This document shows positions 34,539 through 48,819 of a stretch of 64,000 nucleotides of DNA, piece after piece; within the stretch, counting starts at the first letter, position 1, and every line of letters starts with the position of its first letter. The stretch lies in contig MU385759.1 of NCBI GenBank assembly GCA_022497155.1, positions 1 to 64,000 on the forward strand, written 5' to 3'. The stretch is from Whalleya microplaca. Its lineage: Eukaryota > Ascomycota > Sordariomycetes > Xylariales > Xylariaceae. Position numbers and translations under genes: made by a program. The notes under the pieces were generated by a model. That model saw only the letters and a list, made by a program, of their open reading frames with translations. It was not told the origin of the DNA and made no database searches.

Positions 34539-37500
34539 GTATGCACTGCACTATAGTGCAAGACTGATGCAACGTGGTTATAGCAAGGGAACCTAAGGAA
34601 ACTCGGGACGGCAGTAGTGCTTCTAAGTCTCGACACAGTTTAGAACCTCTTGTGTGTGAACAAGGAGGGAGTTGACTGGCGTGGGTAAATGGACGTTAAT
34701 ATGGAAAAGATGGATCGCCAAAGTAAGAAGATATTGGCATTGCATGGGAAGAAGTAGTTGGGTCAACGGGGGGCAGGCAAATGGGGTGACAAGATATACT
34801 ATGTATGTAAGTCGAGATGTGCTTTTGTGTTATGGACAAGCACGACTGCCAAAGAACAGACATTGCGTCCACAGCTCCCCACTCGCTCTAGTGTGGTACG
34901 GGATAGGTACATACCTACATGCAGGACCCTCTCACCCTCCATGGTCTGCCGTCCAGGGAACATGTAGTAGCAGAGAGGGCCATACTGCAGTAGGGGTGTC
35001 TTGGTGGGTCCCGGCTTAGGAGTTGGGGGGCAGGACGTTAGGACTGAACGTGAACTTGGTCCTCTGGCCTTCGAGTGTGCGAGATCAGGATGGGGGGGAT
35101 CACTAAGGGAGGGGAACGAATGGGCGCTTCGACAGGTGGGTGGGTGACCCACCATTCAAGATCAGCGGAATATAGCACAAGTACCCTCGCCGTAGGCCGA
35201 GGGCGTTAGAACAGAGAACGGCGACAAGGGGTGCCCTGCAAGCTCTGGCGCATGCAAAGACGGACGGGGGTAGGAGGGAACAACACCATTGCAGGCAAGG
35301 TACATGTTGATTGAGCGATTCTTCAGACCAGGAACAAGGGTGCTGGCAGAAGAACAAGTTCGAACGAGGCCTGGGACTCTGGGAAGAATGCAATGATACC
35401 CCGTTGATACTCTTCGAGAGTCGCCAGCGTTGTTTGTGCTTCACTACTTACGATGATGATCTTGAATCTTGAATCTCTCGGCTGGGCCAGGGCTGGGCCA
35501 GAAAGGTCCGAGGTAGAGAATGGCATGGACAAGTCGAGGGCCGCCAGGGTTGCCGACTCGGCTAGTGAAGGTATGTGTTTACTACTGTATGAGGTGCAGG
35601 AGAAGGGGGGGCGGGCGAGGGAGTGGCTGAGGCGCATACAGAAAGTCGACGAAGGTGATGATTGTGCTACGGATCTATGCAATGGGTGGCTATCTGGACT
35701 GTCTGATGAAGAAGCGAGAGTGGGATGTTGAAGGGGAGACATCAAGGCTTCTACAACGTAGTAAACGCATGGAATCATTCGACTGCGAATCTTCGGCTCA
35801 TGCATGCACGCGCATGTTTCCCCTGAGATCATCTTCTGCGCTGTTGTAATGGCAGAAATCTCAGATGTGTTTGTCGATGAGAGGACGAAATCTCAGCTTT
35901 AGGTACCTACAGGCCGACTGGGGATATTAGAGGTGCTTCAAGTTATACTGCATTATGCGGTAGAAGTATACCTACTTCGAAATACAAACCCGGCATACCT
36001 ACAATCGCACGCATTCCCGACTCAATGGTCACGTAGTAGCAGGTCGAAATGCTACAAGTCTTGCCCTGACACCCGTGACGGTGACGCCGTGGGTACAGTC
36101 GTGCTAACATTAGAAACATTGCGGTGCGAAATGCGAAAGGATTCGATCGGTGCCCTTTTCTCCTCTCCCCAGTGATGTGCAGAAAGCAGTGGGCAGAATA
36201 TGGGCACTGCACACAGTTAGGCAAAAGCTGACAAGCTAGCTGGCCCGGCTAGGAACCATTTTAGCTACATAGCACTAGGTAACCTTACGTAGGTGGACAT
36301 ACCCGTGCAACTGTGGCCATTGTCATCCCTGAAAGCAAATCATTTACTAGGGGTTGAGGCGGGGGATTCGCGACTTGTTAGGCCACGGCGAAACCACTCT
36401 CTCTCTCTCTCTTGGTTTCTCGCTTTTGCCTAGGTCCGTTATGTTAGGGTCGCCGTCCTGTAGGCTGCTGGTAAATGGCACCCTCGAGAGGATTCTCAAA
36501 GCTGTTGTCAGATTATTCGCAGATGGCATCCCGCATCAACGAACGCCCTCGATACCATCTTTGAATTCATGACCAACATCTAACATAATACCACGTTCGC
36601 TTTCCGATTGGGTATCCCAGCCTGTTACAGAACTCCGGGGTAGGTATTCGAATATGTCAGGTTACGGACAACAAGCTTCAGATGTCTTGGCGCGTTCAAG
36701 GTTGCTTACTGTATGTAACCCGCAGTAACATGTGAAGCAATGTGACTCTCTCAACCATCAGTAATTTAAACTACGTTGTTTCAGATGACGATATCCCGAC
36801 ACCTATGATCAGCCGGTGCCCGGCTTCCTTACATAGTACATAGCAAACGGATCTAGGTAAGCAAGTTACTGGAGATCGGATCTGCCGTGGACCGTTCTTC
36901 GATAACAGGTATACTATAATAAGCTTAATCAGGGACTAGGTTCGAATACTGTAGCCTAGTCTTGCCTTGTCGGGGCCCGCCGATATCTGAGTGGTTGGAG
37001 CTTGGGCACTGTCATTACTAAAACCCCTACTAGTAGTAACAAACTAGTACCCCGGATATTACCTACGTAGGGGAGCATCGATGTGGCAGGAATACGGTAT
37101 TGTACTGTATGATGAGAGAAGAAGCCAGTTATCGATCATATGTGGGTTTCTTTGCAGTCAAATGCATCTCGAGTGTAAACCAGCGGAGCCATAGCCCCAT
37201 TACTGTGATAAGTGCCCACCTTGTTTGTAACCATGCCGGTGTATCGGTAATTTTCAACTCCAATGTAAACTTTTGCTTGAATTCTAGCACGTAAGACATA
37301 TCCCGGAATATCATGTGTGGTCATTTGGTAACTACTCCTTGTTATATTGCTTCTGGTTTTCGCTTGACCTCTCAAATGACAGGAATGGGCGCGTGTGAAC
37401 ACTGCTTTATCATAGCTTATGTCCCTTTAATCTATAAGATAGTCCAGAGGAGATCGGATTGGCTATTGCGATAGCTCACGAAGTGAGACTTGGAGAAAGG

Positions 37501-40500
37501 CTGCCGCCCTACCATAGTTTACCGCCTCGGGCAATTGTCATCTTATAAGCCGTAAATAATAAACTAAGGTGGGCAATTCATTTTCATAACCTCAAGCGAA
37601 TGGCCAAAGATCCTTTAGATATGAATATGTGTGACAAAAAGTTCCAAGCTGACGAGAGATAGGGTGAATTTCGCACACCGGAGTGGTTGTGGCTTAAAGT
37701 CGTTGCACAATATGGACATGACACGGCCGTGTAGAAAGTAAAGATGTCCGTCATAGCAGGCAATCATCACGAGATATCTTTGGACTCCTGTTATCCATGG
37801 TTCTAAACATTCGGATGACCTACACTACGTCCCTTTCCAGGCGCCCTTGATTCGACAAGGATATGCTGTTTTAGAGGAGACCGGATGAAAGTAACTAGAT
37901 AAACGACCACCAATCTGGTGTAGTCACGTATAAGGGTGAAGCCAAGAGAACCATGCCCACAAGAACACATCCCTATCTGTGCAGTATCGATCCCTTGATC
38001 TTCTCTGAAGCTATCATCGTCATGGGCCTCTGCTGGGTCCTACGGTAGTGCTGTAGGTACAGCGCTTGTATCTACGTGGTTGGTCTGGAGATGAGTATTT
38101 AGACCAATGAGGCCAGCTGCCTATGATATGATATGTGGGTTCCGCTTGGGCTTGGTTAGCCTTGCACACTTTTGATCTCAGGCCATTTGATACCACTGCG
38201 CAGTGGATCATGCAACGTCGGAGCAATTAGTGGACGTCAAGACGATGCCGAGACCTTGGAGACATGGGCTTCTCTACGACCATCTTCCTTCTCCTGCTTC
38301 CATCGAGCTTCCATCGTTATCTCGACCCCCGCCATTTTGTTCTTTGCAGCTCCCCCATTTGGACTGCAGATTCTGTTGAGATGTTAGTGAAAGCAACAGA
38401 CATCAATTTCTCATAGCTAGCTGGGTATATATCACTAGGTCAATGTTGAGTTCTGTGGTTTTACTATGAGGTATGTAACACACGACCAAATCCATCAGCA
38501 AATATCCATGTCTGTGCCTCCTTCAACTTGTGACCCATTCGGGGATTTGATAGGCCTCGGACTAAAGTGCCGTATGCCGGGCCGCACAATCAAATCTTTT
38601 ACCATCCATGCCTTCTACCAATAAGGAGAAACAATGAGGCGAAGATCGCGAAGCAGATATGTAAGGATTGCTTGCTTTCTTGTTATGTTAGAGCAGAAGA
38701 GATTTGAATAGAGACAAGTCATATAGTCTAGAAGCCTAATAAGATCAACAAGACTGCTCCGTCTCTTTTCTTTCAGATGTCAAGTTGTCTCAAGTACCTC
38801 GTGAAGACAAAAGCGGCTCCTCTCCCCCTCTATGGTGGGAACGGCTATTATCATTCGCTTGCTTACCCCGGTTGGGTTAGTCCTGACAGCATGGGTTAGA
38901 ACTAACTTAATAATCTTTATCGTGCTGTGCTCCTCACTCCTTACGACCCGAGCTTTGGTTTCTCTTCGTCACGAGCTTACTCCATTTACGCTTGCGCCCG
39001 TCGACATGTAGCACGCAAGATGTACTCCATACGCCGTCAACACTCTGCATCTTGCCCCACGGATGATGCTAGTATCATTATTCTTGGCAATACCATCAAC
39101 GCTTGCTCCAAAGTCTTTAACTTTGGGTCGTCGGTATTATGGGCTAAACAGGAATCATTGGGTCAGGACTCAGAACCAATCTATGGGAGCTTGAGTCGTC
39201 AGTCAACGCCCAACTGTCTCGAACTTCGCTCATTTTTATGGCTCCGGTGCGTTTCGGTGAGGCGCAGTAGCTAAGGTAACGAACATATCATTCCTTTGCC
39301 GAAGCCTCCTTTACGACTTGAATATTTGAGGTTTTTTTCATTGATCCAGATCCACAGTCTCGGGTGGAAGAGGGAAGAAAAAGCTTTTGATCTTCCTGCA
39401 CCACATGATCTTGTGTCGGATCTAGCTTTCGGTAACCCAGCAAGTCAGACAGCCAGCCACAGATGCAACTATACGGTACCCATCCATTGGAAAGTGCAGT
39501 TGTCAAATTTAGATAAGTTCCAGTCTTTCTTTAACAGATGGGGGAAGTACATACTAGCGTTCTGCTATCTCAGATGCGTAACTGCATATAGAAAGTAAAC
39601 TACGAAGCATCTCACCATCGCTCCCCATAGATACATACTTGTCAGAAGTTTTCTCAGCATCTGTTTCACCAAAATAGTTCTATCGAACACCATATCTTCC
39701 TTCATTTACATCTAGGTGCTGGTCCATCAGTGATGCGATACTGGCGCCAAGACACAACGTCGTCAGTGAGTAAGAGGACATACCGTTGCAACTCACACAG
39801 AACTAAGAGTCTTGGCCGTTGCTTTGCTTCGTGTCTTCTTTGCACTACGGTGCCTTGATGCAGGTCAAGCAATATCTAAGCATTCAAATGTCCTGCGAGT
39901 CGCAAACGGGTCAAACTGCAGTGTGACTTCGGCATGCTACAGCGCAATCACTCCTTGATGTTCTCGAAGCCTTCCAATTCTAGTCGTTTCGCCGTCAAAT
40001 CGACCACTCAACCATTATTCAAAGCTCTCCCAGTACCGCCCTCGTAAACAATTTCTTCATTCAGATTATGGAGAGGACCACCCGAAAATGCTTATGAAAG
40101 GACTATGCATCCAAGAAAAGAATCCATTCTTGTGTCTCGAGAGACTCCTCATGTGGACCCATACGGGCTTGTTCATCCACAATAACTGCCATAATATGTA
40201 GATACTTTCATCATAGGCCTATGTCGAGACATGTGAGATTTACAGGGTCGTATACTTCTTCAACCCACTTGGTCCATTGCGATTTAGTCGTAATGTCTAG
40301 GGTGCTACATAGTACAATGGCAGCTCAAGCTTTGCCTAAGCACTTTTAGCTCAAGTACCAATGGAGAACTATCACCAACACTGCAATTCTTGCCGCAGGC
40401 CTGCACTAGGTTGCGGAGTAGCGGTGTCCTTCATTCATGTGTCCAGTCTCTCTTATATTGAGACCACTGTACTCCTAACCATGTCAATGGTTTTAGTGAT

Positions 40501-43500
40501 AGTTAGTAGCAGACAGTTCTATTCAAGCGCAGAGATGGGGTAAGCCAGAAGGGAATCGGCCTTAACTAACTACGTTGGACGCAGGCGCTAGAAGAACCGA
40601 AGAAGCCTGCATGGAACAACGCTATACGATGTCTAGTTAGAAGATTCACTTGTGGATTTAGGCTAGGTTGCTGCCGCTGGTCTCTGTGTTCTGCGTGTGA
40701 CTGTGCCACCGCCTCTCCCGCGCAGTTGCAGTTGACCAAATCGATTCGTTAGAACTCATGCCCTGTAATATTCAAGGCTGCTTAAAGTTGGTTGACCCCC
40801 AAGACGACCCTTCGGACATCATTGCTACTGCAAGCTGCCCCTGTCAACGCTACTCATCTCATTAACCTAAATTCATACTTGTCAACGAATCAAGTCGTAG
40901 TTGGTCTACGCCATACCCTATCGAATAAAAATCCGTCTAACGAAGTATCCACCACGCCTCGGTTCGTTCAATCACCGAAACCTCCCAAGACACAACACCA
41001 ATCCAATCATCATCGACTTCCCTGACTTGAAAGAAAAAAAGGAAAAAAGAAAAAAAAAATTTAAATGGAATTATCCTGGATAATAAGAGTTTCGCCAACC
41101 AAGTATGTGCAGAGAACCACTGGATAAAACGAAACGACATTAGATCATCGTCATTTGTGGAAGTCGGGCCTCCACCAAAACGTCGACCGAATCATCGGGC
41201 TAAAGCAGTCCTTGGACGATCGAGTTCATTTCCAAAAGGCTGGATCAGCATTAACCGTTAGCAGCGAACTAACATCATAACATACTATGTACAACGTAGC
41301 CTACATAGTACAATAGTCAATTATATCCTTGGTCGGTATCCATGAATAGAGATGCAGACTGCTGATAAAGACAAACACCTTTTACCTCATGGTTCTCCAT
41401 GCCCCCTGCAACGTTCTAACCTAACCGTGTTCACCGGGGCTCCAGACTAATCTCGGAAATTTGAGGAGGCACCGAGTAGCCGCCGCCTTCTTTAGAGCCG
41501 CCGGTCTGCATTCAGCACCGGGCTTAATGACATGTACACATGAGTACATCTTATGACATCTCCTGATCTTGCAAGCAGGCATAGAGATAGCGCCCCTCGT
41601 GAACTGCTTAAACCCCCAACTCTCCTTCTCGTGTTTTGACACCATGCTAGATCAACCAACCTGTAGGACCTCGTGGTGTTCACGATGTAGCACAAGCGTG
41701 TGGGGGACACATATGTACTACTCAATGCATTAGGATATCTGAGGAAATCTGCCCTGTCAGTACTGTTGGTATCAAACGATAAGGCTCCCAAGTAACCAAG
41801 CTGGTAAGGAGACGAGGCGGTCTTCTCAGCGTACCTACCTAGCCTAGGGTCCTAGAGTTAGTACTTCGTATATACTAGTACGGGTAGCACGTCTTCATCC
41901 TTCAAAGCTGTATCCTTATTCTGATTGGTGGTTAACTCAAACTCAACGACGCAACGTTGCAGTCTTGGCATTTTCATCAAGCACAAGACTCTTCCAATAA
42001 AGCCTCTCCGCTACCTTTACCTTTCCCTACCTCACTACTGCGTACCTGTATTCACCACTAGGCTATTACCAAAGGCAACGAAGTGGAGTGAGTGTTCAGT
42101 ATGTAGGTAAGGAGGCCAGCTAAATATGTGCATAAAGCGAATGGAGATTATTACATCAGCAATATAGACTTCTTAATCTCACTCCAAAATCCGATACTAC
42201 AAGTCGCCAGCTCACCAGCCACACCAGAATAAAAGCACCATAATGATGGCTTAGAAGGATCAGTCCTACACTGCATCAAACCAAGTCAAGAGCTGGGATC
42301 GGCAAGCAATGACCTCGCCTTGTCTATTCAACGCATAAGAGATCATGCATTTCATGAGAATATAGTTGCGGCTCTGTCTTGCATTCTGCGCTATGATGCT
42401 ATTCATAGCAGTCATGAGTTTAAGGTCAATTTGGTCACAAGGCGTCATGTGTATCGTGATAATCTATAAATCCACCGAAATCCCGGGTCGGGGTTGTCAT
42501 ACAGAACACAACCGGCGCATCTGCAGTGCAATTGAAAAAAGTTGTGTTCCTATTCTTCTTTGAACTTATTATATGAGGTAGTGCGCAACGTGATGATGGG
42601 TGGAGTGCCAGACAATTTAATACTGGGCCTAATATGTCATATCTGACTATTCGTTGTCGTTTTTCGACCGGAGAGCGAATTTTAGTCAAGTGAACCATCC
42701 TCGCGGCCTTTTTTATCTTTTCTCGCCTGATCCTACAACCATGTAGCCCATTTTAACGGCATTTTGACCTCCTGCAGGAAGCCTTTCCAAATTTCTTCAT
42801 CTGACGGCTCAAGTGTCACAATAGGCCGCGCGAGTTACGGCACACGTCTGAGCTAGTAAGCGTTTTGTCATATGCTTTCTCATCAAATGGGATTGAAGAT
42901 ACTGGGACTCTGATAAAGTAGGGCAAGACATCCCGCGACCCTGCCGATCCACAGGCGCTTGAGCCAGCCGGCCGCCGTCATAGCTGCAAGTGATTTGGAC
43001 CGTAGATCGAGGAGACCTGGTGCCGCGATGGATTGGGCCTTATTTTAGACGCAGGCGACATCATCCACGTACCACCGGGAAAGAAACGCGCGCATTCGCA
43101 AATTCTCTTAGCGGCCAAACAACATAACTCTGAGACAAGAAATAGTCGCTGCTGGCTGTCTAATACTGGAGGATCATTAATATTTTGCTGTGGTGCACAA
43201 CGATGGCACGAGATGACGGCTTCAGCGCCATCTTGCTTCGGAAAAGCGGCGTGGCTGACTGGTCTTGAACTTCCCCCGAGGGGTTTGACCAATTATGCGC
43301 GCTCTAATGCGTGCCGATGTGTGAGTCCTTACGCAGTAGCTCATCTGCTGTATCTCCTTTAATCTGCAGGGGTATACAGACATCCCACGATCTATTCTCA
43401 GGAGGCGGCAAGAGAAACAGCGCGCCGCTCCGCTCATTTCCCTAGGATGCAATTTTGCCTACTTTTGCTTTTTGTGTACCTCGCCGCATAACTACCTATG

Positions 43501-46500
43501 TCGCTGGGCATAAGCTGTAACCAACGCGCACGCCGCCAACATCAGCCGAGGCAAAGGAGCTGAGAGCCCTGAATTTGCCCACTTTCAGCACTCAGCCTCA
43601 TTCCTATGTGGCGACCCCTAGAATAGGTCAGGGTTTCGACGATCCTTACTCCTATCAAGCACCGAGCGGCCCCCTTCTCGTCCGCAAGACGGCATAAATT
43701 GGTTCCTGTTCTATCTCTACAGAATTTGTGTAACGGAGTGTCCGTTGGCTTCTGCTGTACCAAGGCAAAATCCGGGGAACATCAAGCTTGTTGGAGCCTT
43801 TAGGTCTGCCTCATGGCACCTCCCGCCTGTCAAACACAGCGCGATATGGCTTGACGACCACGTTACCTCTTGCTTCTCGCCCTACGTACCCCAACCTATT
43901 GTAACCTCGGAGTGTTTTCTTGCTGTGCCATTCGGTCCGGCCTGGGAAATCCCCGGGGTAAGACCAGGGGCGCCGCTTCGGCGGAATGTTACGATGGCTT
44001 TTGATGATGGCGGCGATGTATCACGTATGTCACGGCGCGGAAGACGCACCTCGAGAACGCTAGGTTCTGGTTACACGACCTCTTTAGTCGGCATCACATG
44101 CTTTCTTGGAGCAGCTTAAGCCCCTAAAGTGAACTATTGACGAATGCCTCAAATGGTCTTGATGACTACACCCGCTTATACATACCGTATACTTACATTA
44201 GCTGCGTGAGATCTAGGTCACGGGCGGAATACGTTACGTGTTTGTATTGTCAATAAGAAGGATGATTTAGCGCGCTACATATGCTGGCCCCTGGGCCGCG
44301 ATGACTAACGAATTCACATACCCAGAGCTCTCCTGGTAGATTCTCCTGGTAGTTGCTGGTCTTGCGTGCTCAGTGCCGACTAGGCTGAAGGGATTTGAAC
44401 AGATCAGATGCACATTTAGGTAAACGTTCCCCTCTGGCTGTCAGTTTAGTCTGCATGAACCCCAGTAGCTAAACTCCGTAGGCGCCAATGCAAGAACCCC
44501 TGAATGAGCTTAACCTTGACGGATATTTCTGGCAAGCCTAATTTGGCTCTCCATATCTATGGAGGGTTGTATGCAGTTTGACATATGAATAGGCCGAACA
44601 ACTAGCCTAGAGGCTATTGTAGCTGCTGCCAAGCGCTCGAATATCATACTATCTCCTTATCACATCGACTTTGATGCTCATCAACTGAGCAAGAGCCAGC
44701 AATCCCTACTCTAAGAAGAAGTCATGAACCTTAGTCTCGACAAGGAGTCTACCATAGTCCCCAGAATGGCTATTGTCAAAGTGCCCCCATGGTCTCTATC
44801 TCCTGAAGGGCAGAACCTGGTCCGCAACTAGTGCCCCCGCAGCTTGATCTTCGACAAAGGCAGATTTATTCAGCCCCCAAAGCTCCGGCTTATGGGCGTG
44901 TTGATCACTTCATTCTTGCCTAAGTCCTATTCTATTGACTTACAATGGAACCCTCTTGACTTTATTGATATCGCCTGCAGCACAACCCCCACAAGCTCCT
45001 TGCATATTCAGGCAATCCAAACATACATGCCGTCTGGGTCTGATATTAGCGACAGCCTCAGCTTCACTAGTTTACATTTCTACCAAACTTCCCAACGTCC
45101 CATCTTCAGTGTCCATTTTGAGCAATGTACCTCTGAAGTTACCGGGTGACAAGTCGTTGATGAAGATAAGCTCTTGGTGGAGTAGAACCACAGGAGAATA
45201 TAGATGTGCTTCACTGCCGAGGCAACTGTGTAGAGTAATCCACACCAAACAGACTTCCACCTCTAACACCAGAGCGGCCACAACACAATGACAGAGCAAC
45301 ACCGTCGGGATTCGCCGTCTCCGCAGCGAGTCCACAATGGCGAGCTTCTTTGATCCCCTTTTCCCGATTTACGGCCGACGAATATGCGGATCCTTCGGTC
45401 TGGCAAACGGTCATTGTGGTTCTAGTAAAGCCTTGGAGAACTAGTGAGATGAGTACCTACCGCAAACGGTTGCTTCTTGACACTATTTCGAAGCAAAAGA
45501 GATGATGGCTTCTTATCATGTGAGAAGATGGACATGACTTTGCGCGCTCTCCACTACTGAGATACAGTTCGCACAGTCTTGAAAATCTCTCAAGCTCGCG
45601 ATCTTCATAGAATACGCCAGTGATACTTGATGCTGTGCCGTGGGAGATCGTCATTCTGTGAGTAAGCTAAGGCAAAGCTGCGTTTGGAGACATTAAAACA
45701 CCTGTTAAGGGAGGCGCTCAAGATGCGCATTAGTTCATGTGATTGTGATTGACTCTGGACAACATCGGACTGCGTGGTCGCGCTATTCGGCAAATCGCGG
45801 CTGGCAGGATAAACTTGAAATCAATAGAGGCATCGAGCAGAGTACTGTACCGGTTCTCGCGGACGCAGACTATGATAGAAGAGGTGCGTGGGTTGCGTGC
45901 TAAGTCGAGCTCACAGTCAATACCCATTCGTTTCTAAGAATAGGGGTCTTTCACTTTCACTCGTAGTTTATCGTCTATACCACTCACTGGACGTGAAAAT
46001 TGAACCTAGTTGTAGAACGAAGAAAAGACGATAAGTTCAAAAGAGTGTATTGGCAAATTGTAAAGTTGAAGATCTAAAGGAGTGGATGCTCATTTGATAA
46101 ATGAGGGCATACAAACGGGTTTAACGTTCAATAACATCAACAACCTAGCAAATGCGTATGGAAAATGTAGTAGATCTAATTAGATGGAGTGCCTCGTTCT
46201 TTGCTTTCTTTGTATATTGGTCATCTGCACTTCTTAGGAACATGATTCTCTGTTATTGTCCTTATGGGCCCGTTGCCTTACCAATGTCTTTGCCGTAGGT
46301 ATGGTTCCTTGGGCGACTTAGAACACCAAGATCTTAACGTAGATTTGTTACGGAATAGGCAGCTTTATGGTATCAGATAGATTGTAGACTCCTTTCGAGT
46401 TTGACCGAACCTTATTATCACGACTCGATGTCAGATGTAGTATTATATATGGGTTGTCTGGTTGTTTGGCTGTTTAGTATATTTGACGCCGGTGCAGACT

Positions 46501-48232
46501 TCCCTAGGAGTATGTGGCGTATAGTTTTATTGAACCCTCGAAACTTAGTGATACGCTCTTACGAGTCGTCGGCGCTTCTGGGAAGCTGGATGAACTGCAC
46601 CTTCACTCCTTCGATGATGGCGTACCGCATCACGTATACAACCCCCGAATACTTAATATGCCTAAGTTCAAGGCCCATAGGCAACGTTACTGCAAGTATC
46701 TCTTGTCAGATGACGATACATGGTGAGTTCCAGAAGCCTTCTCGCACAATGACGTAGATTATTGGTCATCGGGTTGATCAGTCACCGTAGTCGTAGAAGA
46801 ACGCGAATAATAAGAGGTAATCACAACGCAGCTATGCGACTGAATTTAGCGGAGATTACCTTTCAGGGCATCAGCCATGAAAAAGAACGTATAACCTGTA
46901 TGGAGAGATGATGTGTCGTGTTGTAAAAGGTGAGAGCGGAGGATTCCTTTTATCTCACGAGTCTCTGGCTCTGCCCCAGTACTTTTGTCATCCTATGCGC
47001 CGCAGCAACGCGTCAGCATGTAAGAATCCTCTGCTTCGTAGACTTGCAGGGAGATGACTGAATAACTCTCTTATGTCATCCGAACGTAAACAAACTCAAC
47101 ATAATATTATATAAGTCACCAGGTCCGTCTAAATGGTTTGGAAGAGCATTCAGACACGCTGTGCGACGGCCTTGAAGTACCTCCTCATAAATAGGGGTCA
47201 CCATAACACCAGAGTCAACGTAATTGACTACATTAGTTACACCTCATTGCATGCTTACTATTGCAACCTGAGCTCGAAAATTGAAAGCTCTTTAAGCCGA
47301 CTATTTAATCATCTAGACAGTTATATAGTTGTTTGCTTATAAGGAGTTCAATCGACACGTCGTCTCATCCTGTCTCGTTATGGCCTCATAGCTTACGGTC
47401 GAACTACTCGTAGACCCACGAGAAACCCTGTTCAGGCTGGAGGTTGATGACCTGGGCAATGTTGATAAGTCAAATAAACAGATAAGTTATTACTTTGTTC
47501 TTAACCAATACGCCAAAGAAACTGTATAGGAGTGTGAACCTTGTGGTATAATTGGGGGAGCATGTCGAAAGGATTTACGGGGAATTGATTATTAGAGCTA
47601 AGCCCCTAGACTCGGAATCGAAGTCCAAATACGCAGCTGTAAGGAGATAAGTGAAGTGTTGAAGATGGCAAATGTGGCAATTGATTTCCGTGAGAGCGAG
47701 ATATGAGTACCATCATAGGCTTGATTGAAGTAATTGGGTGAGAACTTTATACATCATTACCGTTCTAAGAGTACAGCCAAAAGACATACACTGAGAATGC
47801 TGCTGTCGCTACGAGTCGACAAGTAATGCTAATATATGGATGGTCACTTTGTAATGGGATTTTGTCGCAATCCACATGCTACACAGGTTGAAGTATAGCA
47901 ATTGCGCAACACCCAGCAAGTATAAGAGCTCCATCTGTTCCGTCAGGAAAATCGGCCAGAGGATCAGGTAAGCACTGGCTGATTCATTTGGACCATAGTA
48001 ATAAGGCGGCGAAGTCCGTGAATACCACTAGCTGGATAGCAGAGGATTTTGAAATATTTTGAGGCTCCTAGTCACGGCCATCGTGAATCTAGATCCTCGT
48101 TCGACATCATAATCATAATTGTAATGTATTTCTTTAGCTCAATTTATATTTTGGCAACCCTGTTGGCATCGTCAACGCATACCAACAAGGTGCAATGGGA
48201 CCGAAATACTTCCCAATATAACTCGGAAAGAC
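34539..48232. other. 13.7-kb gene desert
   Basis: No ORF here carries a domain, signal peptide or multi-exon pattern that I recognise. Composition stays ordinary, with no RIP-like AT island. Frames such as 35323-35832 (minus), 38927-39274, 43745-44119, 44844-45149 and 46401-46757 are open but look random. The first ~1 kb presumably holds the promoter of the Zn2Cys6 gene. Confidence 0.5.
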
Positions 48233-48819
48233 TTACGCCTTCCTCTCTATCTCTTCCAAGATGACCTTTTCTAAGCTCTCAGGCTTCGAAGTACTAGCCC
48301 ACCGCTCCTTGACCTTCCCATCCCTGCCAATAAGGAACTTCTCGAAGTTCCACTTGACACGCTTCAGTCCCATGATACCGGGCTTCTCAGCCTTCATCCA
48401 TTCGAATAGAGGGTCGGCGTGCTCGCCGTTCACGTCGGTCTTGCCCATTATTGGGAAAGTCACGCCGTAGTTGACCTGGCAGAAGCTCTGGATATCATCG
48501 TCGGTGCCGGGCTCTTGGCCGCCGAACTGGTTGCAGGGGAAGCCGAGGATCACGAAGTCATCGGGGTGCGTCTTGGTGATGTCCTTGTACAGTTTCTCCA
48601 GCCCCGCGTACTGTGGCGTAAAGCCACACTTTGAGGCGGTGTTCACGACTAATACCACTTTGCCTGCGTAATCGGCCAACGGTTTCTCAACGCCCTTCTC
48701 TATTAGCAGGTTGCGAAAGTTAGCGCTTGTACATGTGCGGATATGCTGGAAACCATGATTTAGTGGTGCTACTTACTGTCCTTGGGCTTGAAGTCGTAGA
48801 AGGTGGTAGCTGAAGCCAT
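48233..48819 (-). CDS. thiol glutathione peroxidase (Gpx3/Hyr1-like)
   Basis: Reduces H2O2 and lipid or alkyl hydroperoxides using thioredoxin or glutathione; in yeast the orthologue also relays oxidant signals to Yap1. Exon 1 is complement 48777-48819 and exon 2 complement 48233-48699, phase 1, 169 aa. Visible residues are the peroxidatic Cys39 in NTASKCGFTPQY, Cys70 in GFPCNQFGGQEPG with catalytic Gln76, the resolving cysteine Cys88 in SFCQVNYGVTFPIM, and Trp131-Asn132 in VKWNFEKFL. It has cysteine instead of selenocysteine, as in all fungi. The N-terminus MASATTFYDFKPKD has no obvious targeting signal, so it is likely cytosolic. A GTAAGT sequence overlaps the stop codon, so a 3' alternative splice is possible. 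Confidence 0.93.

Noticed and set aside
35323..35832. 169-codon minus-strand frame upstream of the Zn2Cys6 gene
   Set aside because: Ser/Pro-rich low-complexity translation, opposite-strand frames equally open, no domain.
36960..37030. Sequence resembling the start of a tRNA-Ser/Leu (GCCGATATCTGAGTGGTTGGAG)
   Set aside because: The TTCGAA motif lies upstream instead of downstream, and no cloverleaf forms.
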